NCBI GenBank assembly: GCA_964516055.1
Contig: CAZEYK010000001.1
Span: forward strand, 1-51,030
Direction of reading: 5' to 3'
Length of the DNA: 51,030 nucleotides
From: JABIEQ01 sp964516055
Lineage (GTDB): Bacteria > Patescibacteriota > Patescibacteriia > Magasanikbacterales > UBA922
Shown: positions 26,368-35,437 of the stretch, in pieces
Position numbering within the stretch: position 1 is the stretch's first letter
Layout of the letters: the number at the start of each line of letters is the position of its first letter
Program-made: the position numbers and the translations under genes
Notes under the pieces: model-generated
What the model saw: only the letters and a program-made list of their open reading frames with translations
Told to the model about the DNA's origin: nothing
The model's database searches: none

Positions 26368-27426
26368 TTATATAATATCATCCAAACGCAATAACGTATC
26401 AGCCTTAATATCAACGTTCGTTATCTTTCCTATTACAGTATCTATCAAATTAGGACAAATTCCTGTTCCTGGTCTTTTAATCGTAAGATACTCTGCTTTC
26501 AATACTGTACCAGCTGGAATATCTTTATTTACCACGATACTCTTTCTAGCAACATTAGCAACTTTTAATTCTTCCTCACTCGCCACTTTTTTTGAAGAGC
26601 CAAGTGCTTTCTCTATATTACGAATTGACTTAACCATAGCAATTAATTCAGAAGGCTCCAAAGACATTGCATGATCTGGACCATCCATTGTTTTATCTAA
26701 AGTAAAATGTTTTTCAATACAAACAGCTCCCATAGCAACAGCAGCAATTGAAACCTCTATACCAAGAGTGTGATCAGAATATCCAACAAGTACTCCACAT
26801 GCCTTTTGGATAGTATTAATTGCCCGTAAATGTACATGTTCCATGGGAGTAGGATACAAAGAAGAACAATGCAATACAACAATATCTTGTTTTCCAACCG
26901 CTTTTAAACTAAAAACCATGTTTTTTACTTCCTCAAGGGAGGACATCCCCGTTGAAAGTATCATAGGTTTTCCCTTACTGGCAATATGTAATAAACCTGG
27001 AATATTATTAGCATCACTTGATCCACACTTAAACAAAGGGACATTAACTACTTCATCCAAAAAATCAACATCAGTATTGGAAAATGGTGTAGACAAAAAA
27101 AGAATACCTCGTTCTTCTGCATACTTCTTTAACAATAAATGATCTTCACGCTGAAGTGTCAACCTCTCCAACATAGCGTATTGACTTTCTTTTTTTCCAA
27201 TATTTTTCGTCTGATATTCAGCCTGATCTGCGGACATTGTAACAAGAGTATGAGCAGTAAATGTTTGAAATTTAACAGCATCAACATGAGCAGCAATTGC
27301 AGCATCAATAAGCTTTTTAGCAATAACAATATCACCATTATGGTTTACTCCCGCTTCAGCAATAATAAATACAGGCCCATCAGGAGATATTTTTTTAGAT
27401 CCAACAGAAATAGAAGAAAAAGACAT
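26368..27426 (-). CDS. neuB: Nonulosonic acid synthase (NeuB/LegI-type, second copy)
   Basis: 352 residues from the ATG at 27426, which avoids overlap with the oxidoreductase ending at 27440 (a longer frame starts at 27468). TIM barrel with AEAGVNHNGD, KFQTF, GYSDHTLG, IEKHFTLDK and GPDHAMSLEP, all in the normal form, plus a C-terminal SAF domain (RKSIVVNKDIPAGT, KRPGTGI). It condenses PEP with the C6 sugar from the NeuC-like enzyme encoded just downstream. Context fits legionaminate or a relative. Confidence 0.93.
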   Translation of the reverse strand: MSFSSISVGSKKISPDGPVFIIAEAGVNHNGDIVIAKKLIDAAIAAHVDAVKFQTFTAHTLVTMSADQAEYQTKNIGKKESQYAMLERLTLQREDHLLLKKYAEERGILFLSTPFSNTDVDFLDEVVNVPLFKCGSSDANNIPGLLHIASKGKPMILSTGMSSLEEVKNMVFSLKAVGKQDIVVLHCSSLYPTPMEHVHLRAINTIQKACGVLVGYSDHTLGIEVSIAAVAMGAVCIEKHFTLDKTMDGPDHAMSLEPSELIAMVKSIRNIEKALGSSKKVASEEELKVANVARKSIVVNKDIPAGTVLKAEYLTIKRPGTGICPNLIDTVIGKITNVDIKADTLLRLDDII

Positions 27427-27439
27427 ACAACAATAAATA

Positions 27440-28435
27440 CTAATAAACAAAATCAGGTATCTTTTCAAAGGTATATAAAGCCTTCAAAATATCCCAATCT
27501 TCAAAAAATGTGTACGGGTAAGAAAATTCACCTGACACGGCCGCTAAAAAATGCTGTATTTCCTCTCGATACATATCTTCTGTTGTTTCATATCCAACTT
27601 CACTTTCACCCTTTTGCAAAGATATAATGTCCCATTGACCAGAAGAACTATTATAAACTTTAATTTGATAACTCATCCAATCCCACTCAATAACACCTTC
27701 TTCACACATAATACGTAAAGTACGAAAAGGATATCTTGCTACCACGTCAATAAGAATAGTACCAATAATATTATTGGAAAATTTCACCGAAGCAGCATAC
27801 ACATCATCAGCAGACATTTCCAAATGTGAAACTTTACCCTTTATCCCCAAAATGGAAGAAACTTTTGTATCAAACAAACCAGTTAACCATATCAACTCAA
27901 ATGGTAACATTTCCCTACAGGCACCTGTTTCTTTCTGAGAAAAATATACTTTACGATAATCTTCCCAAGGATGCCAATCAGGGAGATATTGACCCAAATG
28001 ATACGAAAAAGTCAAAGGAGAACCCAAAGTACCTTGAGCCAAAATTTCCTTTATTTTTTTAACAGCCGGAAAATAACGAAAAGTGCACGATGGGGCTGCC
28101 ACAAACGATCCATCTAGAAGACCCAATAATCTTTCATACCCATCATCATGAGTAGTTGCTTCAACAAAAAAATGTTTTTTATTTTTTGCTGCATACAAAT
28201 AATATGTTGAATGATGATTTGGAGGGGTAGAAATAGAAAATATATCAGGATGAACAATATCAACAGCATCAGAAAACGAAGCAAATGTTTTTATGCCATA
28301 TTGTTCCTCAACTTCCTTTCTTCTTTCTTCATTCAAATCAAAACCAAACAGTGAATCTTCATTAACGCCATGAAACAAAAAATTTCTGATTCTTCTTTTT
28401 CCCATTGAGCCTAGGCCTACTTGTAAAATAGTCAT
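27440..28435 (-). CDS. Gfo/Idh/MocA-family oxidoreductase
   Basis: 331 residues. N-terminal Rossmann fold GLGSMGKRRIRN (8-19), ISTPPNHHS (48-56 region), FVEATTHDD in place of the common EKP, and a C-terminal beta-sheet domain. Such enzymes oxidise or reduce sugar carbons with NAD(P). It lies in a run with a methyltransferase, an amidase-like protein, a class III aminotransferase and an SpsF-like cytidylyltransferase. The EKP motif, usual for the catalytic Lys, is not kept, so activity or mechanism may differ. Confidence 0.85.
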   Translation of the reverse strand: MTILQVGLGSMGKRRIRNFLFHGVNEDSLFGFDLNEERRKEVEEQYGIKTFASFSDAVDIVHPDIFSISTPPNHHSTYYLYAAKNKKHFFVEATTHDDGYERLLGLLDGSFVAAPSCTFRYFPAVKKIKEILAQGTLGSPLTFSYHLGQYLPDWHPWEDYRKVYFSQKETGACREMLPFELIWLTGLFDTKVSSILGIKGKVSHLEMSADDVYAASVKFSNNIIGTILIDVVARYPFRTLRIMCEEGVIEWDWMSYQIKVYNSSSGQWDIISLQKGESEVGYETTEDMYREEIQHFLAAVSGEFSYPYTFFEDWDILKALYTFEKIPDFVY

Positions 28436-28449
28436 ATAATTAATATCAA

Positions 28450-29169
28450 TTATTTACTTGCAAAAATAAAATACCATGGTAAATAAAGCGGTCCAGTAAA
28501 CTGTAATCGTTCATTGTGTTTGGTGGTAATAGTGTACGTTCCTAAATCTTTTGTATTTCTCTCTAAATCAATATCAATATGAAATGGAACAAAATAAAAA
28601 TTAGGATATCCATGATCAAAAAATAATTTTTTCACTTTATCCAAAGAATAAATATTATAATGATATAAGGAAAAATTATTTCCAAAAATATCAGGACGAT
28701 AATAATCACGGACAGTAGTATAGGATTCCAAACACCCTTCATAAAAAAGCGAGCTTGCAGCTATCCATCTAGGAGATAAATCAAACATAGACTGTAAAGG
28801 CTGTTCATAATTTTCAAGCCAAGATAACAATTGTAAACTTACAATTCCATCTATTCCAACATATTTTTCTTTAGATAAATTATACAAATCCCCAACATCA
28901 AAACTAATATTTGTAACAAAATTATCAAGCAGGTGTTTCTTAGCAACTTCAATTAATTTTACATTTTGATCTATTCCAATAAATTTTTTTTCAGGAGAAA
29001 CACGTTGAAAATAAAACACATTTGACCCCATTCCAGTTCCAATATCTAAAATAGTATCTGAACCTTTCATGCAAGGCATAGATAATATCCAATCCCAAAA
29101 AGCAATGGTACTCCGATAAGGAGAATCAAACTGCATTTTATGGTACAAAATTTCTTTCTTATTTTGCAT
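28450..29169 (-). CDS. SAM-dependent methyltransferase (class I)
   Basis: 239 residues from the ATG at 29169. A longer frame starts at 29349 but its first 60 residues lie inside the amidase gene and read as chance hydrophobic sequence; the chosen start is 1 bp after that gene's stop. Motif I is ILDIGTGMGSNVFYF, followed by FIGIDQN (acidic residue for ribose) and FDVGDLYNL. The C-terminal half is rich in Tyr and Phe. It probably methylates a sugar or sugar precursor of this module. The acceptor atom cannot be read. Confidence 0.85.
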   Translation of the reverse strand: MQNKKEILYHKMQFDSPYRSTIAFWDWILSMPCMKGSDTILDIGTGMGSNVFYFQRVSPEKKFIGIDQNVKLIEVAKKHLLDNFVTNISFDVGDLYNLSKEKYVGIDGIVSLQLLSWLENYEQPLQSMFDLSPRWIAASSLFYEGCLESYTTVRDYYRPDIFGNNFSLYHYNIYSLDKVKKLFFDHGYPNFYFVPFHIDIDLERNTKDLGTYTITTKHNERLQFTGPLYLPWYFIFASK

Positions 29170-29170
29170 A

Positions 29171-29965
29171 CTACAAATTTTGTTTATAAAAAGAAAAACA
29201 TGCATCCTCCAAAAAAGGAAAATTTTTACGATAATCCAATAACAATCGTTTATCAATTTGAACAAAGGATATAGGTTGAAAATTAGAAGACAAAAGTTCT
29301 TCTCCAAAAGGAGAAAAAACCTGAGAACCACCAGAATAAAAAATACCATTCCCCTCCCCCAACCGATTCACACCAATGACGTATGACTGAATATCAAGCG
29401 ATCTGGCCTTCAATAAATGCTGAAAATGAGCAATACGTATTGTAGGCCAATTTGCGATAACAACGGTTATATCTGGTTGTAATTTAGACAAAACAGTGGC
29501 CAAACCAGCGAATCTTAAATCATAGCAAATCATAAAAGAAAAACAAAATCCTTTATACCAAATCAAAGGAATGTTTGTTCCACCTGTATAATAATCATCT
29601 TCATGTGCGTAACTAAATGGATGTATTTTTTCATATCTGCCCAAACACGTACCATCACTTCCAATCATATACAAAACATTTACAAAAGATCTATTTTTCT
29701 TTTTTTCTACCATTCCAAAAATAATTGCCGTATTCTTTTCCTTTGCCAAAGAACAAAAAAATTCTTTAGTACCCCCACAAAAAAGTTCAGCAATGTCCAA
29801 AACATCCATACAAAATCCCGTCAACGTCATCTCTGGAAAAATAACAATGTCGGCATGTTGTTCACACGCTACTTCCAATACGTCTTTACATTGTTCTTTA
29901 TTTTTTTCCTTATCTTTCCAATAGATATCACACTGTGAGATACATACGTTGATCGTGTTGTTCAT
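29171..29965 (-). CDS. Carbon-nitrogen hydrolase (nitrilase superfamily)
   Basis: 264 residues, standard length. The Glu-Lys-Cys triad is visible: Glu45 (FPEMTLTGF), Lys113 (YEKIHPFS) and Cys147 (MICYDLRF). The form resembles omega-amidase/YafV-like members. In a surface sugar locus it might remove or transfer an amide group, or serve ammonia supply for an amino sugar. This role is inferred from position alone. A 43-bp gap without a convincing promoter separates it from the aminotransferase at 30009. Confidence 0.87.
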   Translation of the reverse strand: MNNTINVCISQCDIYWKDKEKNKEQCKDVLEVACEQHADIVIFPEMTLTGFCMDVLDIAELFCGGTKEFFCSLAKEKNTAIIFGMVEKKKNRSFVNVLYMIGSDGTCLGRYEKIHPFSYAHEDDYYTGGTNIPLIWYKGFCFSFMICYDLRFAGLATVLSKLQPDITVVIANWPTIRIAHFQHLLKARSLDIQSYVIGVNRLGEGNGIFYSGGSQVFSPFGEELLSSNFQPISFVQIDKRLLLDYRKNFPFLEDACFSFYKQNL

Positions 29966-30008
29966 AATGCTTCGAATAATTTCATTTACAAAAATTTAAT
30001 ACAACAAA

Positions 30009-31325
30009 CTAGTTATACTTTCTAAATACAGGCTTCACACAAGGACCAACTAATTTATCTTCTAAATTTTTTTTATCTAATGAATATTTCAACTGCAAGC
30101 AGGCATAATCCCAAGCTTCTACTGTTTTTTTGACATGTTCTATTGTATGAGAAAAACTTGGTGAAAAATATCCTGAAAAAAGAATTCCTCTTCCAATAAG
30201 CTCCTGTAAAAAATATGTTTTTACTTGAAACATATCATACATATCAGTAGCATTAACTGATAATGCCAAACGACAATCGACTCCATAAACATGCAACAAA
30301 GAATCGAGATCATATTTTTTATGTATATCATTTAATTCTTTTCTTAATGAAGCGCCAATCTTTGCAAGATATTTCGGAACATTTTTTTCTTGCAATTCAC
30401 GTAAAGAAGCAATTGCAGCAGCCAAAGAATGATTTTCTGCCCCATGAGTAGTTGAAATCAAAAATACTCTTTCATGATCTGTTCCATTAATCCCTCCTAA
30501 ATTCATAATATCTTTTTTACCTGCGAGGACCCCAACAGAAAATCCATTTGCAATTCCTTTTCCATACGTAGCCAAATCTGGAAAAACATTATAAACATAC
30601 TGAGCTCCTTTAATATGCCACCTGAACCCTGTAATCATTTCATCAAAAATCAAAACCACACCATACGCATCACACAATGAACGTAATTTATTTAAAAAAT
30701 TATTTTTTGGTTCAATCTCTGTTGCAGGTTCCAAAATAACACAAGAAATTTCATTTGGATACTTCTTAAAAAGATTTTCAACACTTTCAATGTCATTATA
30801 ATTAAATTTCACCGTCAAATCCTTAATAGCTTGTGGAACCCCCGCATCCATAACAGTAGAACCTATAAACCAATCATCATAACTATAAAACGCATGATCA
30901 GCACAGATTGCCACCAAATCTCTTCCCGTATATGCTCGAGACAATTTTACAGCTGCCGTTGTTACAGTAGAGCCGTTTTTGGCAAATTTCACCATATCTG
31001 CACAAGGAATAATATTCACCAAAAGTTCCGCAAATTCCACCTCCAGATGAGAAGGTCTCGTAAAATTTGCCCCAAATGATATTTGTTCTAGGACAGCATC
31101 AACAACACGTTTATAACCATGTCCCAATGTTGTAGAACGTAATCCCATTCCCCAATCAATAAATTTATTACCATCAACATCCCATACATAGGCACCTTCT
31201 CCTTTGCAAATAAATCCAGGAGAAAGCTTAGGAAATTGATCATCTCCTTTACTATACGTATGAGCACCCCCGGGGATACATGCATGTGATTTTTTGCGCA
31301 ACTCGTCGGATTTTTCAAAATTCAT
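30009..31325 (-). CDS. Class III PLP aminotransferase (glutamate-1-semialdehyde aminomutase-like)
   Basis: 438 residues. PLP-Lys256 in TYGKGIANGF, Asp228-Glu229 in IFDEMITGFR, NGSTVTTAAVKLSRAYTGRD near 117-136. GSA-type aminotransferases also occur in glycan loci, where they act on sugar acids or aldehydes in place of haem synthesis; no other hem gene is present. It is followed closely upstream by the SpsF-like cytidylyltransferase (15 bp), a pairing common in spore coat and surface sugar clusters. Confidence 0.9.
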   Translation of the reverse strand: MNFEKSDELRKKSHACIPGGAHTYSKGDDQFPKLSPGFICKGEGAYVWDVDGNKFIDWGMGLRSTTLGHGYKRVVDAVLEQISFGANFTRPSHLEVEFAELLVNIIPCADMVKFAKNGSTVTTAAVKLSRAYTGRDLVAICADHAFYSYDDWFIGSTVMDAGVPQAIKDLTVKFNYNDIESVENLFKKYPNEISCVILEPATEIEPKNNFLNKLRSLCDAYGVVLIFDEMITGFRWHIKGAQYVYNVFPDLATYGKGIANGFSVGVLAGKKDIMNLGGINGTDHERVFLISTTHGAENHSLAAAIASLRELQEKNVPKYLAKIGASLRKELNDIHKKYDLDSLLHVYGVDCRLALSVNATDMYDMFQVKTYFLQELIGRGILFSGYFSPSFSHTIEHVKKTVEAWDYACLQLKYSLDKKNLEDKLVGPCVKPVFRKYN

Positions 31326-31340
31326 ATTATACTAATTATA

Positions 31341-32105
31341 TTATTTTTTAAACTGAACATTTGAATATTTTTTATTAAATCTTTGTTCATATTCTTTTTT
31401 CCTATTCCAATTTAGTTTAGAAATTTTTGGGTACTTTTTCAAAAAAGTAAACAACTGATCTAAAAAAAAACAATTTTCTTCTTTATACAAATGTGTATAA
31501 AGAACACGAACCAACTCAAGATCTTCTGGATAATCAAGCGTCAATCTATACTCAGGGAAACGATGTTCTTCAAGAGCATGAATTTGTTGCAAATGAAACA
31601 AGTTTGTTTTAAAAAAATAGCGTCCCCATCCTTCGGTATTGACATCATCCTTAATACGACAAACATGTTCTAAGGCATCAACCTTTACTCCCGAACCATA
31701 AGTACCATAAGGAAGTCCTTCAATAGAAATATAATCAGCATTCGTTTCAAAAAAACAATCAAAAATCTTTTGAATATACAACGGTTCTATAAATAAATCA
31801 TCACCATCAACTACAACAAAAAAATCAATACCAAACTGTCTTGCTGCACCCAAATAACGTTCTAACACATCTGTAACAGCACCCCTATATGATTGAACAC
31901 CTTTCATAGTATTTGCCATCTTAACCAACACATCATCCTCTGACAAAAAAGTGGTACACAAAATAACAGGAATATTTTTATTGTTGACCAAAATTCTCAA
32001 CAAACCATGTTCAAAGACAGTTTTTCCTTGTAAATCAAGAATCATTTTGTTTGGTAACCGAGTTGACCCAACTCTCGCTGTATAAAAAATTGCAATATTT
32101 GACAT
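31341..32105 (-). CDS. SpsF-like cytidylyltransferase
   Basis: 254 residues. N-terminal TARVGSTRLPNKMILDLQGK, then VDGDDLFIEP (metal-binding Asp pair) and LTLDYPEDLELV near the end: the CMP-KDO/NeuA/SpsF cytidylyltransferase superfamily. It probably makes the CMP-sugar for the product of the neighbouring NeuB (26368) or of the aminotransferase module. SpsE (a NeuB) and SpsF are paired in Bacillus spore coat loci. Confidence 0.87.
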   Translation of the reverse strand: MSNIAIFYTARVGSTRLPNKMILDLQGKTVFEHGLLRILVNNKNIPVILCTTFLSEDDVLVKMANTMKGVQSYRGAVTDVLERYLGAARQFGIDFFVVVDGDDLFIEPLYIQKIFDCFFETNADYISIEGLPYGTYGSGVKVDALEHVCRIKDDVNTEGWGRYFFKTNLFHLQQIHALEEHRFPEYRLTLDYPEDLELVRVLYTHLYKEENCFFLDQLFTFLKKYPKISKLNWNRKKEYEQRFNKKYSNVQFKK

Positions 32106-32109
32106 ATAT

Positions 32110-33645
32110 CTATGTATTTTTTACCTTTTTTAGCTCCTTTAAAAATCCCTCAGTAATATTCATCACTGAATCAAAATGAGACAAAGATGAAAAACTATCA
32201 AAAAAATTAGTCTTATTTGCCTTAATAACAACTGATTGAAGAGCAATATAATAATTCAATACCTTCTGTTGATTAACAGTATAGCCATTGATAATAGTTT
32301 CAATTGCCTTTGTGCAAGAATCTGGGCTATCCACTCTAAAGATTCCTTCACAATACATATACCATGGATAGCCAAAAAGTAAAACAGGTCTTTGTCGAAC
32401 AATAGCTTCTAAACCAGCTGTGCCAGAAGCGGTGGCAACTGCTTGACAATTTTTAATTAAATCATATGTTGATATATTAGGTGATATAAGCTTAACATTT
32501 TTTATAGCAGCTAATTCTTTATAATATCCATTATAACGAAAAAGATGTGATCTATGATCATGAGAATCCCACTGTATTGAATACTCTTTTACATATATAA
32601 TCCAATCTTCAGGAAGTGCTGCGGCCACTGTCTTGACCATAAATATCATATCTACATAATACATTGCCAACGGACTAGTGGTGCATTCAGGTTGATAATG
32701 CAATGGAATATAAATAAACTTTTTATTCATATTAGGATAAGATTCCAATGCTAAATATTCTTTCTTATACGCATCTTTTAATCTTTTAAATTTTTTTAAA
32801 TAAAAATAATTTTTATAATTTTTACCTGATTTAAAAGACATTGATTCACCACTATAAAAAAATTGATACTTAATATAATAATAGGTAGTTTTAAAAAATA
32901 CCATTTTAAAAATATTTTTTATAATTTTATTGATTTTTGGAAATAATCGTAATTTTTTTTTCATTTTTAAATCCCTATCTTTTTTGTAAAATGGAGTGGC
33001 ATCATAGTATACATCTGACAATTTTAAAAAATAATCTTTTTCTGCAACAGGAATCTCATCAAGCGTATGTACTTCATTTTCAATAAGATGATAGTAATCT
33101 AAAAGAGACTCCGATGCCTTTTTATAATCTTGTACAACAATCAATCTATCTTGAACATTAGCCACTTCTAACATAATAGTTGGAATATTGTATAGTTTGG
33201 CCAATGAATACAAAACAAAATTATAAGCGACATGAGGAACATCACTAAAAATAATTACATCTGGTTTCATCAATGTCAAAATACCATTCCAATATGTCAC
33301 ATATTTATAATAAATATGTTTCTTTTCAAGAACAGACATATACGAAAAATCGAGTCTCGTCATCATAGTTAATACAATGGATTCACATTCTAATAATTGA
33401 GAAAGTAATTTGCTGCTCGGTGGAAAAAATTCCAAAGTATCTACTCCATTTGCAGGAATAGCCCTTATCGCCTCTAACTGATTATGAAAAATAGTTTGAG
33501 GAAATTTTTGTGTATCCTTGATAACAAGATCTCTATATATATCTTTTGCAGCTACCCAATAAACAATAGAAAAACCTTGCTTTTGCAAATTACATGCAAC
33601 ATCATACAGCACTGACGAAGAAAAATCACACAAAAAAACATTCAT
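32110..33645 (-). CDS. Capsule-type GT-B glycosyltransferase
   Basis: 511 residues from the ATG at 33645. An upstream in-frame extension to 33909 would lie inside the ABC transporter gene. N-terminal Rossmann-like half (VFLCDFSSSVLYDVACNLQK), a basic central stretch (MKKKLRLFPKINKIIKNI), and a C-terminal half with FIYIPLHYQPE, YVKEY, ISPNISTYDLIKNCQAVATA and SGTAGLEAI, features shared with KpsC/capsule biosynthesis transferases. Probably transfers an activated acidic sugar in the cytoplasm. Donor unknown. Confidence 0.75.
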   Translation of the reverse strand: MNVFLCDFSSSVLYDVACNLQKQGFSIVYWVAAKDIYRDLVIKDTQKFPQTIFHNQLEAIRAIPANGVDTLEFFPPSSKLLSQLLECESIVLTMMTRLDFSYMSVLEKKHIYYKYVTYWNGILTLMKPDVIIFSDVPHVAYNFVLYSLAKLYNIPTIMLEVANVQDRLIVVQDYKKASESLLDYYHLIENEVHTLDEIPVAEKDYFLKLSDVYYDATPFYKKDRDLKMKKKLRLFPKINKIIKNIFKMVFFKTTYYYIKYQFFYSGESMSFKSGKNYKNYFYLKKFKRLKDAYKKEYLALESYPNMNKKFIYIPLHYQPECTTSPLAMYYVDMIFMVKTVAAALPEDWIIYVKEYSIQWDSHDHRSHLFRYNGYYKELAAIKNVKLISPNISTYDLIKNCQAVATASGTAGLEAIVRQRPVLLFGYPWYMYCEGIFRVDSPDSCTKAIETIINGYTVNQQKVLNYYIALQSVVIKANKTNFFDSFSSLSHFDSVMNITEGFLKELKKVKNT

Positions 33646-33646
33646 A

Positions 33647-35434
33647 TTATAATCCCAAATTAGAAACTTTATAAAAATACGAAGATGTATCAGATAATAA
33701 TATGTCTGGAGAACCAGACTCAACCACGCCGCCATCATTAAGAACAAGAAGCGTATTACAATGATGAATTGTTGATAAACGATGAGCAATAATAATAATA
33801 GTAATTTTTCCACGAATATTTTCAATAACCTGCTGAATTTTTTTTTCAGACTCTTTATCAAGAGAACTAGTGGCTTCATCAAAAACAAGCAATTTTGGTT
33901 TACGAGCAAGAATCCGTGCTATAACAATGCGCTGTCTTTGTCCGTTAGATAACATAAGCCCCCTATCTCCTATCAACGTATCAAAACCGTTTGCACTTGA
34001 CTCAATAAAATCATAAATATTAGCCATCTTTGCAGCTTCAATAGCATCTTCTCTACTAATAGATTCATCATAATACTTAATATTATTTAAAAAAGAATCA
34101 TTAATCAAAAAATAATCTTGAGAAACATACCCAATATTTTTTCTCCAAGAATGTAAAGAAATACCTGATAATGGCAAGCCATCAATAAAAATTGTCCCTT
34201 CCTGTGGCTCATGCAAACGTAACAATACATCAACAAATGTTGTTTTCCCTGCTCCGGAAGGCCCTACAATTCCCAACATTTCACCACAACGTAACGTAAA
34301 ATTTAAAGAATTAAGTATTTTTTTATCAGAATAGGCATAACTAAAAGATACATTATTAAACACAATATCTTTCTTAAAAGAAAAAGTATCATTACCCATT
34401 TTTTTCTCCTGATTTTTTTTTGATTCCATTAAATAATTATTAACATATTCTAAATGTGGAAACGTTTCATTAATCCCCTGCCATGTAGTCTGCAATTGTT
34501 GAATATAGACAAAAATTCTTTGAATAAGATATACCAAGGCAATCATAGCAGAAAAAGAAAAATAAGACGTTTTCAATGTAAAAATAAACAAACCAGAAAT
34601 AAATAATAAACTAAATGGCTGCATCATAATAGTAACAACACTATTAAGCAAAAACCGAGAAATTTTATATGATTTCAAATCAGCAAAATGCAAAGATGCA
34701 ATGTTATAGACATTTTTTTCAACAGCCATTGTTTTTAACGTTTTTAACCCAACAATCTGTTCATTTATAAGATGAGCAATTTTTTTATTAAGATTTACAG
34801 TCTTTCTTGAAATATCCCTAGTTTTAATAATAACTGGACGTATACAAGTAAAAAATATTGCCCCAACTACCATGGTAATAAAAGTCATTATAAATGATAT
34901 GTTAATAGCAACCAAAAGATAAACAAACAAACCAGTAATAACCATTACAAAACTAGTAATCTGCTGTAACAATAATCCACTTCGCTGAATATCATGCATA
35001 ATAACATTCTCCAAATAACCGATCTTTTGTCTAATAAGGTATGCCCATGTTGAATGCAACGTTCTTTCAAGCAGTAATAACCGTTTAGTTTCTTCATATT
35101 CAGCAGTAATTTTTATTTTTATATAATTAGACCAAAATAAAAAAACGGCTTTCAATAAAAATAAAATAATAATCAAACCTAACATGTAATATACTGTCAA
35201 AGGTAATCTAAAAAAACTAAAAAATGTAACAATATTCCGTGAAATAACATCATCGCCCATATTTCCATTATTGGTAATCAAAGAAAAAAGTGGAATAATA
35301 GCATTAACACCTATCCCTTCCAATAAACCAGAGATAATACCAAAAATAAATAAATAGGCAATACTCCGTCTATATCCAGAAAACGCTAAATAAGCGTGAT
35401 CTATAATTAAAGAAATTTTATTTTGTTTTTTCAT
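33647..35434 (-). CDS. ABC exporter/flippase for lipid-linked glycan (MsbA/PglK type)
   Basis: 595 residues: six membrane helices within about 25-310 and an ATPase domain after 355. Walker A GPSGAGKTT (391-399), signature LSNGQRQ (495-501, Asn for the usual Gly), Walker B LLVFDEATSSLD (515-526), switch His in IIAHRLSTIHH. A fused permease-ATPase in a glycan locus is typical of PglK-like flippases that turn undecaprenyl-linked oligosaccharides to the outer face. No Wzx/Wzy is seen in the window, so this is the best candidate for export. Confidence 0.92.
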   Translation of the reverse strand: MKKQNKISLIIDHAYLAFSGYRRSIAYLFIFGIISGLLEGIGVNAIIPLFSLITNNGNMGDDVISRNIVTFFSFFRLPLTVYYMLGLIIILFLLKAVFLFWSNYIKIKITAEYEETKRLLLLERTLHSTWAYLIRQKIGYLENVIMHDIQRSGLLLQQITSFVMVITGLFVYLLVAINISFIMTFITMVVGAIFFTCIRPVIIKTRDISRKTVNLNKKIAHLINEQIVGLKTLKTMAVEKNVYNIASLHFADLKSYKISRFLLNSVVTIMMQPFSLLFISGLFIFTLKTSYFSFSAMIALVYLIQRIFVYIQQLQTTWQGINETFPHLEYVNNYLMESKKNQEKKMGNDTFSFKKDIVFNNVSFSYAYSDKKILNSLNFTLRCGEMLGIVGPSGAGKTTFVDVLLRLHEPQEGTIFIDGLPLSGISLHSWRKNIGYVSQDYFLINDSFLNNIKYYDESISREDAIEAAKMANIYDFIESSANGFDTLIGDRGLMLSNGQRQRIVIARILARKPKLLVFDEATSSLDKESEKKIQQVIENIRGKITIIIIAHRLSTIHHCNTLLVLNDGGVVESGSPDILLSDTSSYFYKVSNLGL

Positions 35435-35437
35435 AAA

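Noticed and set aside
28450..29349. Longer start for the methyltransferase
   Set aside because: The first 60 residues lie inside the amidase gene and are low-complexity hydrophobic; the ATG at 29169 is 1 bp from the amidase stop. The same logic was used at 15348, 26363, 27426 and 33645.
30009..31325. Haem synthesis gene hemL
   Set aside because: The fold matches GSA aminomutase, but no other tetrapyrrole gene is present and the neighbours are sugar enzymes.
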